A program made the position numbers and the translations under genes. From Colletotrichum lupini (Eukaryota > Ascomycota > Sordariomycetes > Glomerellales > Glomerellaceae), in contig NC_064672.1 in assembly GCF_023278565.1 (NCBI RefSeq), positions 6,262,001 through 6,326,000 of the forward strand: a DNA stretch of 64,000 nucleotides. The letters run 5' to 3'. The notes beneath the pieces are model-generated. The model saw nothing but the letters and a program-made list of their open reading frames with translations, searched no databases and was not told the DNA's origin. Shown here piece after piece: positions 33,148 through 47,298 of this stretch (within the stretch, counting starts at the first letter, position 1; the number at the start of each line of letters is the position of its first letter).

Positions 33148-34204
33148 TATTGTAGTTCGTGTAATACTGAGCATCATCCACAGGGCATTTGGCTGTAGTT
33201 ATGCGACAACGATTTCGTTTCTACGAAGCTCACCGACAATGGTCATTATTCTTATTACAAACCTTTGCGAGGTTCCTACCATACGTGGCACTGAGAACCT
33301 TGCCACCCTATGCAGCAACACCAAACCGTTGAGAGTTCAGAGTTGGACGAGCTGACGCACAACCATTTTGCTTTCGGGATCCCGGGATAGTGGGGAGCCC
33401 CTATGTCGGCCGGACTTGAAGGCAATCTGCAGTTAGGGAACGTGGACTCCACCCCGGCCCGGATGCGTGAAAGTCAAATGGCTTGGTGATCAACGGATGG
33501 TCGCGCCCGGGTTGCAACATCCTGGTATGAGAAACCCAAGAAAAGATGTCCATTACTGCACAAATTGCATCATCAGCCGCAAGACATTCGTTCAGTCAGT
33601 CGACGTATCTATACTCTCTATTCCACCTCTGTAAACTGAACCCATCCTTCAGTTTGCGTGCCTCCACCTTCGCTGCTGCCCTCCTCGTTGAGGGAGCTCA
33701 GGATGCCCCCGCCCTTGGGACCCGCCGGGACTTCGTCTACGGATGGCATGGACACTAGCAGACCCAAAGGCCTTCTCTTTGAGGTCCTTCGTTCATTCAT
33801 TAAGCCCAACTGCCGAGATCAGAGACGTTGGTCGGCATCTTTAGAGTTTACGGGTCACGTTACTACCGGTGCATCCACTTCCCACTTAGTGGATATGAGT
33901 AATCACTCCCGTCCTAGCGGCCTCGATACGCCGTCCGACACGGCAGACGACCTCGACCAACCTCCTCCTTCCCGACAGACCCACCACGCAAGCGGGTCTC
34001 GTGAGCAAGAAAGACACGGACACGGCTCATCAACTTTCCCTCGCCCGCTTCTCTAACGACTTTTGGCAAGTCGCCGGCCACAAATTAATGATGTGCAGCA
34101 AGAGAAAGGCTGCTTCGCTGGTGTCAGTGCATACAACTATCCGGGCCAGTCAATAGCTGTATCCCTTGAAAAACGTGACGTAGCCGGCGCTGAGTCGACT
34201 GTTC
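33148..34204. other. Region with weak ORF, no supported gene
   Basis: A Pro/Ser-rich frame of 132 codons (33658-34056, MPPPSLLPSS...) overlaps a shorter one (33546-33758). Neither has a recognised domain. The longer one could be part of a low-complexity fungal gene with unseen introns; I do not call it. Confidence 0.35.
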
Positions 34205-34220
34205 TATATATATATATATA
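34205..34220. repeat. (TA)8 microsatellite
   Basis: Eight TA units lie just before an LTR-like start (TGTCGG at 34224). Confidence 0.9.
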
Positions 34221-34223
34221 GTA

Positions 34224-34400
34224 TGTCGGAGCCGCCGTAGGTTTACGGGGCGGGCCCTTATCCCAGCTATATATATTGAGTTTTAACGAATGATTGCTTT
34301 CTTGAGGTAATATTCAAGAGGTATATTACGAGAGTAAAATATTAATCAAAAGTTGTTTTAATAAAGGTAGTTAAGGTAATTGAAGTTGAGTTAAGTAAGT
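34224..34400 (+). repeat. Possible LTR fragment at the edge of the RIP block
   Basis: The stretch opens TGTCGGAGCCGCCGTAGG, has a TATATATA box about 45 bp in, and then becomes TA-rich. That start and TATA box resemble an LTR of a different family from the copia LTRs. I find no second copy in the window and no clear end, so the call is tentative. Confidence 0.3.
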
Positions 34401-34949
34401 CGATTTGAGTGCGGCGCTGGTTTGAGTTTGGACACATGATTCAAGGAAGCCCAGATGCAGGCTCAATGGCACAATTATGGTGCAAAATCTTGTAATGGAC
34501 GTCTCGGTCAATTATCGGATACAATAGCAGAGCATAGGTGGAGAACGATACAATTCTCAAAGTTGAACATAAATGTCTTAGCAGAGCGAATGTCGGCCAG
34601 ACGCACGGATTTCGCAGCGAGCATACAAGAACGAGGCCTAGGGCTAGAACTTTCGGGTAATTTAGGGAATTTGTAATGGGGAGTCGTCCGTTGTGGTGAT
34701 CACCGCATCAAAAAACCACATTGATCCCGGCAGTAATATGAAAAGATCGGCGGTCATTATGTCCACGTTTTGACTGCCCGATGTGACTACCAACGCAGCA
34801 GGACAACGTTGCTGTCTCTGCTGAGGGTTAGCTTTTTGCCTTTCACAATCTCACTTCCATTTGTATTATTGTATGATAAGATGTTAGTCGATATTAGGTT
34901 TGACCGAAAGTCACTATTAGCTACTTTCATACGGCCGCATAGGCATATC
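34401..34949. other. Transition zone into RIP-degraded DNA
   Basis: CA and TG are still present here. Short frames at 34455-34676 and 34770-34961 show no domain. The sequence changes character near 34950, where CA/TG almost disappear. Confidence 0.4.
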
Positions 34950-37900
34950 GAGGTAATTTAGTATTTAGAAACGGCCGGGTCTCTTAGGCGGTTATACTTA
35001 AGGCTATACGTTATAAACATCTGCGTATTATCTAAAATCCCAGTTTAAACTTCTTTATAATCTATTTTACTACTATAGTACAATAGATCGCAATCCGACT
35101 ATTATAACAAGTCCTATCCGTAATAAGTAGTAACGGGCGCTTTCCTAGATACTTTTATGCCCAGTTATAGAGGTTCTTAATATAATAAGCTCTTATTACG
35201 GAACGATGAGCGGTGGTAAGTAATATACGAGACTAGTTACTTACGGCCCTTAGCCTGTTCAAGCTCTAACTCGAGAGCTTGTCCTTAGCTAAGACCTCGA
35301 AAAGATCTTATGCCTTTATAAAATTCTATATTAACTTTAGTATAACCTTTTTAAGCGCTACGACTTAATAAACGAGTCGGGCTATTAAAGTAGGATCGGA
35401 ACTCGGGCCGAAGAGCTCGAAAAGGAGAAGGCCGACGTTACGTATTAGACTTTATAAGAGAACCCTCGCGGATAGGCTAAATAGCGACAGCAAATAGTTT
35501 TTTTAGTACTTCTTCGGATCGTCCTTGCTTTCGGAACTAATTAACGTTAGCGAGTGCCTTAGAAAAACTATAGGGGCTGTCCTATACTACTTTATTCTTA
35601 TTTAATTTTATTTTTTATACTATTCTTATTACTTTAAAAAAGATCGAGTACTAAGTCGCGGTAACGAGAATATAAACGAGAATTAACGTCGTTATTTTCG
35701 GGATAACTAAAAGTAACGTAATACTAACCGACAGAAGTTTAACTACGAATACTCTAATAACTATAATTAATATATCGGCTTTTATAACTAGCTTTATAAA
35801 ATCGATTTCGTCGTCGGATACGATATCGAAGATAAATTATTATAATACTAGCTTAAGTTTATAAACGAGCTATTTTTAAGAGTCGTTAATATATTATAAT
35901 AGTATCGCTTTAAGCACGATCGAGCTCTATACCTACCTAGATATAAAAAACGGTAGCCTATTTAGACTAATAAAAAGTAGAAAAGCGAGTTTATAAAAAA
36001 AAGATATTTAGGCTAACTGCCGCGTGCTACCTCTTAGCTAGTTTACTTATTAATAATATCGTATTTAATTTTTAGCGGCCGAGTAATTACTCCCTATACT
36101 TATAAAACGACTCGTAAAGTATTAACCGCGTAGCTTTATTAATGTTTTACTAAGTAAAAGGTAGTGGGGCTAATATACTAAAAAATCGCTCGGGCTAGGC
36201 CTTTTATCTTAGGTAGGATATGCATAGTAAATAGAAGGGTAGAATGCTATGCTCATATAAGGGCCTTTATCATAAGTCGCCGCGCAGGTAAGTAATAGGG
36301 TAATATAACGGCCCTTAAACGACCGTGGGGCCGTTTAAAGAGGCCCCGGTATAGTTAGGCGATCTACTCCTGGGCCCGTTACGGGGCTCGGCGGGTTGGG
36401 CCCAAAAGCCCCCTATTAAAAAGTATATAGGACTTTTTATTATAAAACGGGGATTTGTTTTATATTTAAATCTTAAAAAACCGCCGTAGTCCTTAACGCG
36501 AGTAGTATAATTAATAGAACTTATACTATGAACGTGGGAATATAAAGGTATAATTAAATTATACGGCTTTGCTATTTAATCGTATATCGGTACGGAATCG
36601 TACTACTTCTAGGATTAATTCTAGCACGTATAGCTTTAACGAGGTAATGCGGGATATTCTTATAAAGAATATAAAAAGTAAATATTCATATAGAAGCAAG
36701 AATATATGAATATAGGGGATATAAGCGTATATAAAAGAGGTTTTTGTAGTAAAGAGAGTAATATAGTTAAATTACTATATGAGAAGTTGCTTGCTTAACG
36801 AAAGGTCTAGGTAGGCAAATATACGCCTATATATAGGCATAAAAACCTCCTACTAGAATATTCCATTGCTTATTAATTATGATATAATTAATAAGCGTAT
36901 ACGTAAGTGAATGCGTAATCGTAGTACGTAATTCCGCCTCGAGTAAATTCCAGATTATTTAGTTACCTTCCAGTACTTTCCATTGCTCACGTAAGCTTAT
37001 ATAAGCAGTATTGCTTACATAATCAATACCTATAATAATCTATAGAAATCGTAGATTAATATGGTATATAGTTTGCTTACGTAATATTGATAATAAGGCG
37101 AATAATAAGGTAAACAAAGTTACCTTCGTAACATTAATTGTATTCTGGGCGAGAGCGTTTCTTGCGCGAAATCTTAATTCGTTCTTATATAGCTTTACTT
37201 TATTAACTCTATTAATTAGATAGAAGAATAGCGCGGTATAGTAACGTATACTAATATAAAAATAACTAAGGAGGGAGGTTTCTCTTCCTAGCAGATCCTT
37301 ACTAACGATAGGACTAAGGGTCCGAAACGTTAATAAACGATATACCGTAAGAGGTTAAAAAAAGGTATTAAGAAGGATTAGGATACGCTAGCTACCTACT
37401 GCGAATAGTAATATATAAGTAAGCACGGTCTACTACCCCGGATCTCGATAGTAGCGCCTCCGTCCTTACTAGTTAGGGGTGTGCGTAGAATGCGTTACGG
37501 AGTTCTCTAATATATACATAGTATAGAGCACGTTTATAAGCGTAGACGTAGAAATAGGGTGTTACTAATACCGCCCCGAACCGGTAGTCCGACCTATCCC
37601 TAGGGGTAAATATTATAGAGTAAGGCGTGAGTATAGGAGGAGGAGTAAGCATATTTATAATATATAAATATATACTCCGTACCCTAAGATCCCTTTTATA
37701 AGAGTGGGGGTGCGTTAGAGCTAATATTAATCCCTACTATTAAGCAATATAACGGCGCTTATTCTAAGTACACGCCTACCGCGGTATGCGCCCTAAATTA
37801 GCTAGTAAACTTTTAGGTACTAGTTAGCGACCTGCTACTACTATCCCTAATCCTAGAAAAATTAGACTGGGCTATAGCTAGGGCGTAGCTAAATATTATA

Positions 37901-40900
37901 GAGCTTCTTATTCGAGGTTAATTAACCGTAAATACGATAGATAGTAGTAGACGGACTATAGTTTTATAAGTTAATAACTACTACTACGTAGCTCTTTACG
38001 TAGTCTTAGAAGCCGGCGCGAATCTTAACCCTAATATCCTAAAGGGCTTATATTGCTATAGCCCGCTTACGTCGGCTAGCTTTAGTAGTTTAACGGAAAT
38101 AGCCCATTTACTTATAAAATATAGCGCCATAATTAATATACGTAATTCGTAAGGTCGGCGGCACTATATACGACGATTAGCTATAACGAGTACCAGGTTC
38201 TGCGCAAATTTATAAATAAGTACCAGGGTAACTATTTAAGGTAACTTAAGTCTTAAGCTACTACTTATTATTACCCAATACGCGGACGAATAAGTTTTAT
38301 TAATCCCCGCTACGTCTAGCCAGTTTCTATAAATCTTTAATTACGACTATAGCGATTCTAATTCGAGATATCTTGGAGTAACGGAGAGAATATAGTCCGT
38401 ACTACTTTTTAGGGCGCGCTAGATAAATAAATAAACGGCCGAATATGTGCTTATCTATATAGGGGGATAACTAACTAAAGTATATCGGAAGGGGTTATGG
38501 GTATCTTAAATACTAATATATTAGCACGGACCTCCCGAGCGGGGTACTATTAGCTTACGATTTAGAGAAAGTAAGTATACGTCCGCGCCTCTGCCCCTTT
38601 AAAGTAATAAGGAAAAAAAGGGGAAAATAAACCGTACAATTACATATTAAATAATTATACTATCGTAGTATCTACTTATTACTATTAAACTTTGTTTTTT
38701 AAAATAAGAATTAAAGAGTATATATAAAGCGGAGCCGTGGGGAGATAGGATAACGTGATCGACTTAAGGACGAGGGCTACTAAGATAGTCTTATAGTTAA
38801 GCTTGCCCTCCTAAATAGAGAGTTAGCTATTATGTTATTTAATATTAGGTGAACCTAACGGCCGAAAATTCGGGGTTAGGGGGGCGTAGTATATATAAGT
38901 AATATAATACGGCCGGCTTTTTTTAGGATTATCCTGGGACGCGAGATAATACTTTTACTAATTAGCTAATCTCTTCTCCTTAAGGACGCTATACTTAATC
39001 TAGCTCTCTAACTCTCGAAGAGAATTTAAAGTCTAAATCCGGGAATATATAGATCGTACTAAGTTTACTTCTCCGCCGCAGTTCTATAGTAATTAGTTAC
39101 GTAATAGAATATAATAGTGCTCCTCGTAGCTTAACTAAGTAATTACTCTCCCTAAATATATCGAATACTCCGAGCGTGCTATTTTATAACATGTCCTACC
39201 TCTGTACGAGACTCTAATCTAAAGACTACGATTCGGTTACCGTAAATAAGGTTCGAGCTACCCTAATTATAATTTTTTGTAGAAATTAACCGCTATCTTT
39301 TTAGAGATCGATTCTTTTTCGTACTTATTAGGAAGCTCGTTATTTTTTTGAGTAGACGACGTTAGAGGTAACCCCTTAACCTAAGAGGAAGCCTTCTTAT
39401 AAAGCCCTGCTTCTTACGAAAAGAGGCTGTCTTCGATTCGTATAAATAATATCCGAGCCTACCCTCCCGATTAAAAAGGGGCCTTCTTATAAAGCGATAA
39501 GACGATATTATTTATTGCGCGGACCTAGCTCTACGGCGTCTCTTATCGTAATAGACGCGTATCTATTAAGTCCGTTAGTAAATATACTTATATTAAACCT
39601 TACGTATTATAATTCGACCTCTCTAAGTAGTTTAGTTTCTAAAGGGCCGCTCCTTCTTAATAACGCGCCCAATTTAACTACGGAGGGGACGAGTACCCTT
39701 ATCGATTAACTAGAGAATACAATTCTTAACAAAGCCCTACTCATTATATTCTTGTAAAACGAAGTCTTTGCCGTTCCCGCTAGACTATATCTTACTTATA
39801 ACACCGGTACGTTATAGGGACGCCTAGCTAGCTACGAACTTGCCCGACGTTATTACTAAGGGACATCCCTTAACGACCTTATTAAAATAATTTAGGAATA
39901 CTAGCTATAGCCCGAAGATACCCTACGAAAGTAAGTTTCGAAGCGCCTCTATCGTAGTTAGGCATAGATAGAAGTATTTAATATACTCGCCGAATAAGGT
40001 AATAAACTTGCGGAGGATTATATCGGGCTTCTCGTATATATTTTAAGCCCTATAGTATTAGTTATACCGTGTCCGGCCTATGCCCTCGTGCTTATTGATC
40101 CCTAGCTAGGAAAGGGCGGAAATAGCGGCTCTTTACTAAGTACTATTATTTTTATAAAAGAAACGAGATATTTAGTAAATAGCGCACTGTGCTATACTAG
40201 CTGCGAAAGAGTTTATAGACTCTCTTATTCTTATACGTAAGTTATTCGTTCTGGGTATACCTCTCGCTAGCTAATGTTAACGGTAAGTACTTTTATCGAT
40301 AATACGCCTTAATACTTACAAAGTTTTTAAGCTACTATACCGGCGCTAAAGGTATCTATTTATAATAAGACTAACCCGGCTATTTTACTGCGACCCTCGT
40401 TTTTTAGCTAGTCTAGTTACGACTTCCTTTGTAATAATACCGATAAGCTCTTATAACTATCCTATTTCTTCGCATCCTCGTACTACGTACTAGTAAATAT
40501 GCTTAGGAATAGGACCGCGCCTTACTATTAATAGAATAAAGAAAGCGATGTTATTTATTACTAAAGTAGCGTTTACCTATACCTAGTATCCTTTATTAAC
40601 GACTAAACGAGACTCGAAGATACTATTAATAAGCTTATTAAAAAACGTTATATTAAGTACATAACGACCGATAGGCTTAAGATATATAAATTACTCCTAA
40701 ATAGTAATAGTAAAGCTTTAGACGGATTTAACTAAGAGTCGGCTTTATATTAAAAGCGGTAAGCGTTACTAGTTTTATACTACGCAATACCCTAAAAATA
40801 CCTCGAGCTAAGGTATATTATAGAAGCTACTTTTACTCGCGTTCTTCTTAATAGCTCTTAGTATACTAATTTCCGTAATAGCTACTCTATATCTTTAATA

Positions 40901-41139
40901 CGTTCTCGGAAACGACGAATCCCTACATTGCTTTGACCTATCCACTAAGGTTAGAGAAGATCTAATCCTTACTTTTATAAAAGCTATACGCTTGCCTAAG
41001 ATACTGTAAAAAGTTTTTATAGTCGAGAAGGCCGTGGCTTTGTGTCGCAATAGCTGGAGTACTTATACTATAGCTCGTATAAATAAGGTTACTAGTCTCG
41101 TTAGCAAGTTAGCAAAGAAAACGATACTACTACCTAACG

Positions 41140-41960
41140 TAGCTCCACGCCCTATAGATCTATATAACCTCCGAGTTAACGTAGTAGCTAGCCTAGTAGC
41201 TATTTAGAAGTGCTTAGATAAAATATAAAGAGAGAAACTACGAGACGCTAAAGAAACGCTTATTTAGTAGGAGCCTTAGGCTATATAGCTAATAACGTAG
41301 GTCGTATTATTCTAGAAGTTCTTATTCTTTAGCTAAATCGAGCGGTAAAAAGGCGACTTTAAAGTCGCTAAGCGATTATTAAGATTAGTTTTTAAAACTG
41401 CGGATAAAGTATTTATAGGAAAGATACTTTACTTCGACGAGGATCGACCCGCCCTAGCTTATTTACTTAGTGATGTGCGTCGTGAGTAGCTATTTAAGGA
41501 CGCAGAGACGTATGTTCGATAACTACTTGAAGGTCTTGAGGGAATAATAGTCATAGCTCGATCGCGGGCATAATTACAGGCATCTCTAGCTGAATGCCTT
41601 TATGCTAAAGGCTACGAAAAAATCGGAAGGTAAGATACCTTGGACAAGGCATCGTCCGTCCTCTATGAGGTAGATAAGTTATGTCGGAGCCTTCTTAATC
41701 TAGATCCTAGAGATATCTTGCGATTCGACTAGCTAAGGTTACGGTTAACATAAGCTAAAATCTTCTCTATTAAAAGCAACTACGTAGAGGCGGAAAGTGG
41801 TTTTAAGGAAGCGCTAAACCTCATTACTAGGTTCGGTATAACGAATGGGTATGTTATAATAGTTATCGTACGGTCTATAGCGGTTATATTAAAACGATTA
41901 CTAAACGTAAGCTCCTTTAACCCCCTGTCGCGTTTAAAGCGCGAAGAGCTCCTTTAGTAA
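41140..41960 (+). pseudogene. RIP-killed TPR-like coding relic
   Basis: One plus-strand frame stays readable over some 270 codons, interrupted only by TAA and TAG. Helical repeats are visible: LFKDAETYVR, ASLAECLYAKGYEKIG, YEVDKLCRSLLNLDPRD and NYVEAESGFKEALNL. These have the length and Ala/Gly/Leu spacing of tetratricopeptide repeats, as found in fungal NACHT/NB-ARC-type or kinesin-light-chain-like proteins. In the clearest part (41480-41840) each stop sits where CAA, CAG or TGG would have been changed by C-to-T or G-to-A mutation. Upstream frames back to about 39.5 kb may belong to the same gene, but no P-loop could be found. Confidence 0.45.
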
Positions 41961-44900
41961 TCCGAGTAGTAGTAGAGTATAATAAAAGGCTTAGTGCGTC
42001 CGGGTAGTACGAGATTCTAGATACCTAGTTTATAGAAGTAGGAAGAGTAGTTATATTTAACGGAAGTCTTACGAGGCCGTTTTTAAAACGTCCTTTTTTT
42101 AAAAAGAAGATAAATAATATACCGATTGTATTATATACCTATATCGCACTAGCTCATAAAACGGTTCGTACTTTGCGTTAAGTAACCTTTTTTTACTATC
42201 TTACTCGTAGTCTCTACCTATTTTTAATAGTAGAGTTAATTATAAGCGATTAAGCGGCTAAATGACTAGGCGATTAAGAAGCGTAATAATTAGTAACCTA
42301 TGCGCATAGGATACGCTAGAGGAGTATAATTTACTAATACTCTTTCCGGTCGAAAGTTAATTCTTAGCGTTATAGTGAGCGAGGTAGTATATCCGGGCTA
42401 GCTATATTTAACTTAGCGTAAGATTATATAAAATGTTACCTAGGTCTAGTAGTATTTGTAAATCTTTTGGGATATTTACGTTAAAAGAAATACGGCTAGC
42501 GATTAGTAGAGGAGGCGAGATAACTCGCTAATAAATATTTACTTTGTGGGAAGAACGGGGATAGATAAGCTAAGTTTTTATGGGAAGGTGGCATGGTCTG
42601 GGTCTGTAGTCGATGTCTATAACGTCCCTAGCTTGTAGAGGAGTATTGAGAAGCTTAGGAAGCTGTAGGATTGTATTAGTTCGAAGTACTAATAATAAAG
42701 ACGTATGCTTGATAGCTTTATATAGAGAGACGGATCGGTTTTAGAAACGATGATTAGTAACGAAAGCGATGTTTTGGGAAACCTATATTTTTAATAGCCT
42801 GTCTGACGCCCGCCTCTAAGATACTGTGTAAAAGTAATCTCGCCCGTTAAGCTAATAAGAATAGGACGCATAGCCTGCTGCTTATGCTACTGTAGCTGGG
42901 TATGGATACCTTACTAAGAACCAATGCCCCTAAGGCTCGCTCCCTTCTTTTTGCTAAGCACCTAGATTATTTATAGTCCACTATGGCCCTCTAAAAACCT
43001 GTTTTTATAACATACCCCCTCGTTATGTTCGTAATATCGTAGCTCGTGTAGTATTCCGTATAGAAATTTCGAGACGACTAATATTTACTACACTTATCCT
43101 AATGAAGTTATAATTAGTATCTTAATAAACCGTTAACGACGATAGTACCGGTATATAAGAGGCCTAGCATAAGTAATAGCGAACTAGATAGGGAGCTCTA
43201 GTATAAACTATGTAGTAAAGGATACTAAATTAGGAAGAATAAAGTTTATTAGATTAGTTGCGCGTTTAGTCGTAGCTATAACGAGCTAGATAGTCTCTTT
43301 TACGCTAAGTTTCGCAAAATTAGCTAAAGCAAAGTTAGATACCCTAAGCTAAACGAGCTAGCACTACTATGCCCTATAAGTAATTACAAATTATCTTTTA
43401 GGATCTTAATTTAATAGCGGTCGGTCTCCCCGCTTTAGCTAAGCCTTAACGAGTTAAGGAAATTGTTACTAATGATTTATATAGAGCGAGCGCTAAGGAC
43501 GTCCGTAGACTAATCGGGTTTTCTAACTATTTCGAGACCTAGATATAGCCGAAAGCCGCAAACGAAATCCTAAGTAAAGGCCTAAGAAGCCTTAGCTAGA
43601 CTAGTACTAGTATATGGGTAAACCTCTACTAGTTACTAAATCTTGGACGTATTATCTTTACCAAAATAGGAGCTTAGAAAGGACTTAGCAAGACCGAGAC
43701 TAACGCAACAGTAGAATAAGTCCGCATGCAACTACAAACCTAAACGGCCTCTTTTATCCCTCGAGTCGTAATAAAGACGCGCATAGAAATTAATAGAGAG
43801 CTCTAGGTAGTTAAGTAGGCGTATATAGCTAGTATCCTAGCTTCTAGATACGATAATCTAGTCCTTTAGCTATTAACCTCCGTAGAGGCCCTTATAACGT
43901 GCGAAATACTATAAATAATTATCGCTACGGAAATAACTTAGAGTACGTTTATAAATTCAGTTAGCTACCAAAAAGGACATAGTTCGATATCTTACTAAAA
44001 GCTTAATAAAGAGGGGAAGAAAGGGGAAATAATTAACGTCGCACCGCGCCCGTTTTAATACTTATATTAGGTTAATAAGATATGCTCTAAAGTGATATAA
44101 TATACCTCCTTTCTTATCTATAATCCCACTACTATGCGCTACGACTTATAAAGATTAGAACTTTTGCGGTCGTAGATTATTAGGTTCGCTTAGCTAAATA
44201 TAGTATGTATACTATAGGTAGTATATAAGCGAATTATGCCTTTTATAGTAGAGAGCTTTCGAAGAGGAAATGGTCCTCGGATTTGAGCTAATTTGTTTAA
44301 AACCTAATTATCATTTAGCTCTATATGTACTTTACTCGTGTTTAATTTCTACTATCGAGACAATACTTCGTCTATTTATAATTAGATCCGCGCCTAAATA
44401 AGAGTCGACGAGCGTATAACTATATAAATAGCTTCGCTACTTTAACTTAGCGACTCGTACTACTTTAAGCCGAGGGCTATAGCTATAAGTAAATATTTTC
44501 TTAATTTTCTAAATATCCCGGTTATTATCCTAATAGAACCTAGGACGCTTTTAATAAGATGCTCCGATTCTTTATACTATCTTTTTAAAGACCTTAGAAA
44601 GTAGCTTTTTAATAATAAGCAGAACCCCCGGATTATGAGATCTAAGATTGCGACGGAGTCTATATATAAGCTAACCTCGAGTAAAGAGCGGACGAACCTA
44701 ATTACCCGGCCCTCGAGGTATCCCCTATCGAAAAGCCGTATTAATTAGGAAAAGCGTTATAATTTATATTATATAACGGTAAATATATGTGGGAACGCCT
44801 ATAAGGGTTTAAAGAGTTCGATAGCTTATACTTTTATTTCTATTAATTAAGGAGGATCACCTGGCTTACCGGGTTTATAATATAAATAAAGCTTTACTTA

Positions 44901-45231
44901 CGACGACTAGGGGTAAGACGCCTTATCCTTTATTCTTACTCCCTTTATTTTAAAAATAGTTCGGCGGTAGACTTTGTAATAGCTATCCTATTTACTATAC
45001 GGCAATACTTAAAAAATATGCGGCCCATTCGGTACCCCTAGTCCCTCCGCTCTAATTTTATAGTAGGATACTCTTATAAAGGTATAGGACTTACTAAGCT
45101 AGAGTTTGGAAATCGCGCGTGGAGACTAAGTTTATTATCTATTCTTAGATATTAAATTTGTTATAGACTTCTCGACGAATAGCGCTATTTAGCTAGCTCG
45201 AGCCGCTAAAATAAGAGACTCTAACGGACTT

Positions 45232-45417
45232 GTGATCGCATATTTTGTAAAATATAGGGACCCTCAGCTCCATCCTCAACTATATATTATTAAGGTCCGC
45301 TACGAGGAAAAAACTAATACTATTTTAGCAAATTACTTAGGGATAACGTCTACCTTAAAGTCGACTAAGATACGATATAGAATAAGCGGACCTATAATCT
45401 TATATATTTATAAGTAA
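45232..45417 (+). other. Short surviving frame in RIP block
   Basis: This 61-codon frame (MIAYFVKYRD...) shares its phase with open sequence upstream to about 45140. No domain is recognised. It is probably part of a decayed gene or transposon frame rather than a functional gene. Confidence 0.25.
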
Positions 45418-46983
45418 TCGGGAGAACTAGCTAGGATTTCTCGTTAATATATAAGTTTATCTCGTACCGGGCAGAGAGCTAAATATCGAAGTAGTCGATA
45501 TGATTCCTTCTACTAACGATAATAGCCTACCCGAAACATCCCCTCTCCTAAAATTATCTCGAATCTTATACAAACTATTAAAAACACCAGAAGAACAGCT
45601 TAGTTACGTTTTCTCTAATATCGGACGAGATATTAACAAGATCGGTATATAACTAAAGATTATATATCACAAGCTCCCCGTCAAACATCATAGGTTTGAG
45701 GAATAACCTCTACTAAGAGATCGGCTTATATCGATAATAATTAACTTTATAAAAGTAAATATAACTATCGCGCGCGAAGGATCTATACCGCCTAGTTTAT
45801 ATAACTAGCTTATAGAAGTAGCGATTTTAGAGATCTTAGATCCTGCTTTTTACGCGTATTATAATTAGTTAGTCTCCCCTCGTACTTTAATAAAGACCTA
45901 ACACTAACCCTCTTAAAAGTTTTCTATATCGGCAAAGTAGCCGTTAGAGTTAGATGGGATATTATATTTAAATGGACTATTTATAACTAGGCTTTGTGGC
46001 TAAAGGGTTGGGGAGTTGTTTACGGGGTAGAGATAAGTAGTCCCTCGGTAGAGAATTTATAAAGTAGGGCTAACGGGGACTACGGGGGTAGGCGCCTCGC
46101 GGTAAGCCCTACTCCGCGCAATCGAATATATTTTGCGATTTTTATATAATTATTCTTATTTAAAATCAATTCGTAGAGATTATCGAGGTATGTATAGATA
46201 CTAGTTTTCCCTATAAGCCAATGCTTCGTCTCTATTAAAAGCCCTCGCGAATCACGTTCCTAAAGTTAGTAATTAGTAGAGGGTAAGTAGCTTTTTTTAA
46301 AGGATAAGGATGTACTTAAACGTCCTCTATATAGGTATAGCGGCGACGCGACGCTAGGAAACATAGTAACTAGACTTTAGTCGTCTTAACTATAGATTAC
46401 TAGCTATTAAAGTAGCCCTAGGTATCGAGTAAAAAATATTAGCGGCGTCGGACTAATACGGCGTCGCTGAGATAAAATAATATAGCGATATTAAAAATAA
46501 TAAGAAGGCCCCGAAATATAGGGCGTTCGGTTCTCGTATCTTTTTAATTATAAGTAGCTCGCTTAAAATAATAATACTATTGCGGTTAAGAGAGGTATTA
46601 AGTAAGAAGCGTAGCGTTAGCTATTTATAGTTTACTTTAAATACGTCGTAAATCCTTTACTAAGATAGTTTAGCTCTAAAGGCCCTTAAAGTAGCTAGGA
46701 TAGGTTAAGGGGCTGCCTCCCTAAGTACCTGGGCAGCTCAGACCTAGGGGTAGACGATTCGAGACCCACTACGTATTATTAACCTCTTAGGGGGCGAGAT
46801 AAATATAAAGACCATACACTACTAGCAGTATCTTTTTATAATCAGGCGTCAGGGGGTCGACATTTTCCCTCCCCAAATAGCTTATAAAACCGTCGCGTTC
46901 CCGATAAGAGCTTAATATATGTAGGTCGAAATCATAATAATTTCGTTACGACGCTCTCCCTAATTAATATTATATGAGGACCG

Positions 46984-47298
46984 ATGTTTAAGGATGAAAG
47001 ATACTACTTACCCGACGAGTTCGACGCTAAGTCCTACTACTATGATACCTCTTCTTTAATTAATACCCATCTCGACTCCCCCGATTTTATTTTAGAAATA
47101 TTTGGCGTGTTAAAACGCTATGTAAATTTTTTAGATATTCCGCACTCCGAACACGTACAGTTTATTATTAGCTATAATTCTAAATTTTCGGCAGCGAATT
47201 TCTCTATAAGTATAGGAGATAATAAGTGCCCGAGCGTGTCAAAGTCGCTATTAACTAAATATAAAGAAGCCGATATTATCTTTACGGAGTATAGGTAG
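46984..47298 (+). other. 104-codon open frame inside RIP block, coding status unknown
   Basis: This is the longest open frame between 35 and 64 kb. It begins MFKDERYYLPDEFD, is rich in Asp, Ser and Tyr, and ends ...DIIFTEYR, with further TAG-broken reading beyond the stop. It has no signal peptide and no family I recognise. Its neighbourhood is less mutated than the rest of the block. It could be the remnant of one exon of a host gene or transposon ORF. Confidence 0.3.

Noticed and set aside
33658..34056. 132-aa Pro/Ser-rich ORF as a gene
   Set aside because: Low complexity, overlapping frames, no domain or signal, weak start context.
41674..41685. TGTCGGAGCC as a second copy of the LTR-like start at 34224
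   Set aside because: Only ten bases match and it falls inside the readable TPR-like frame; coincidence.
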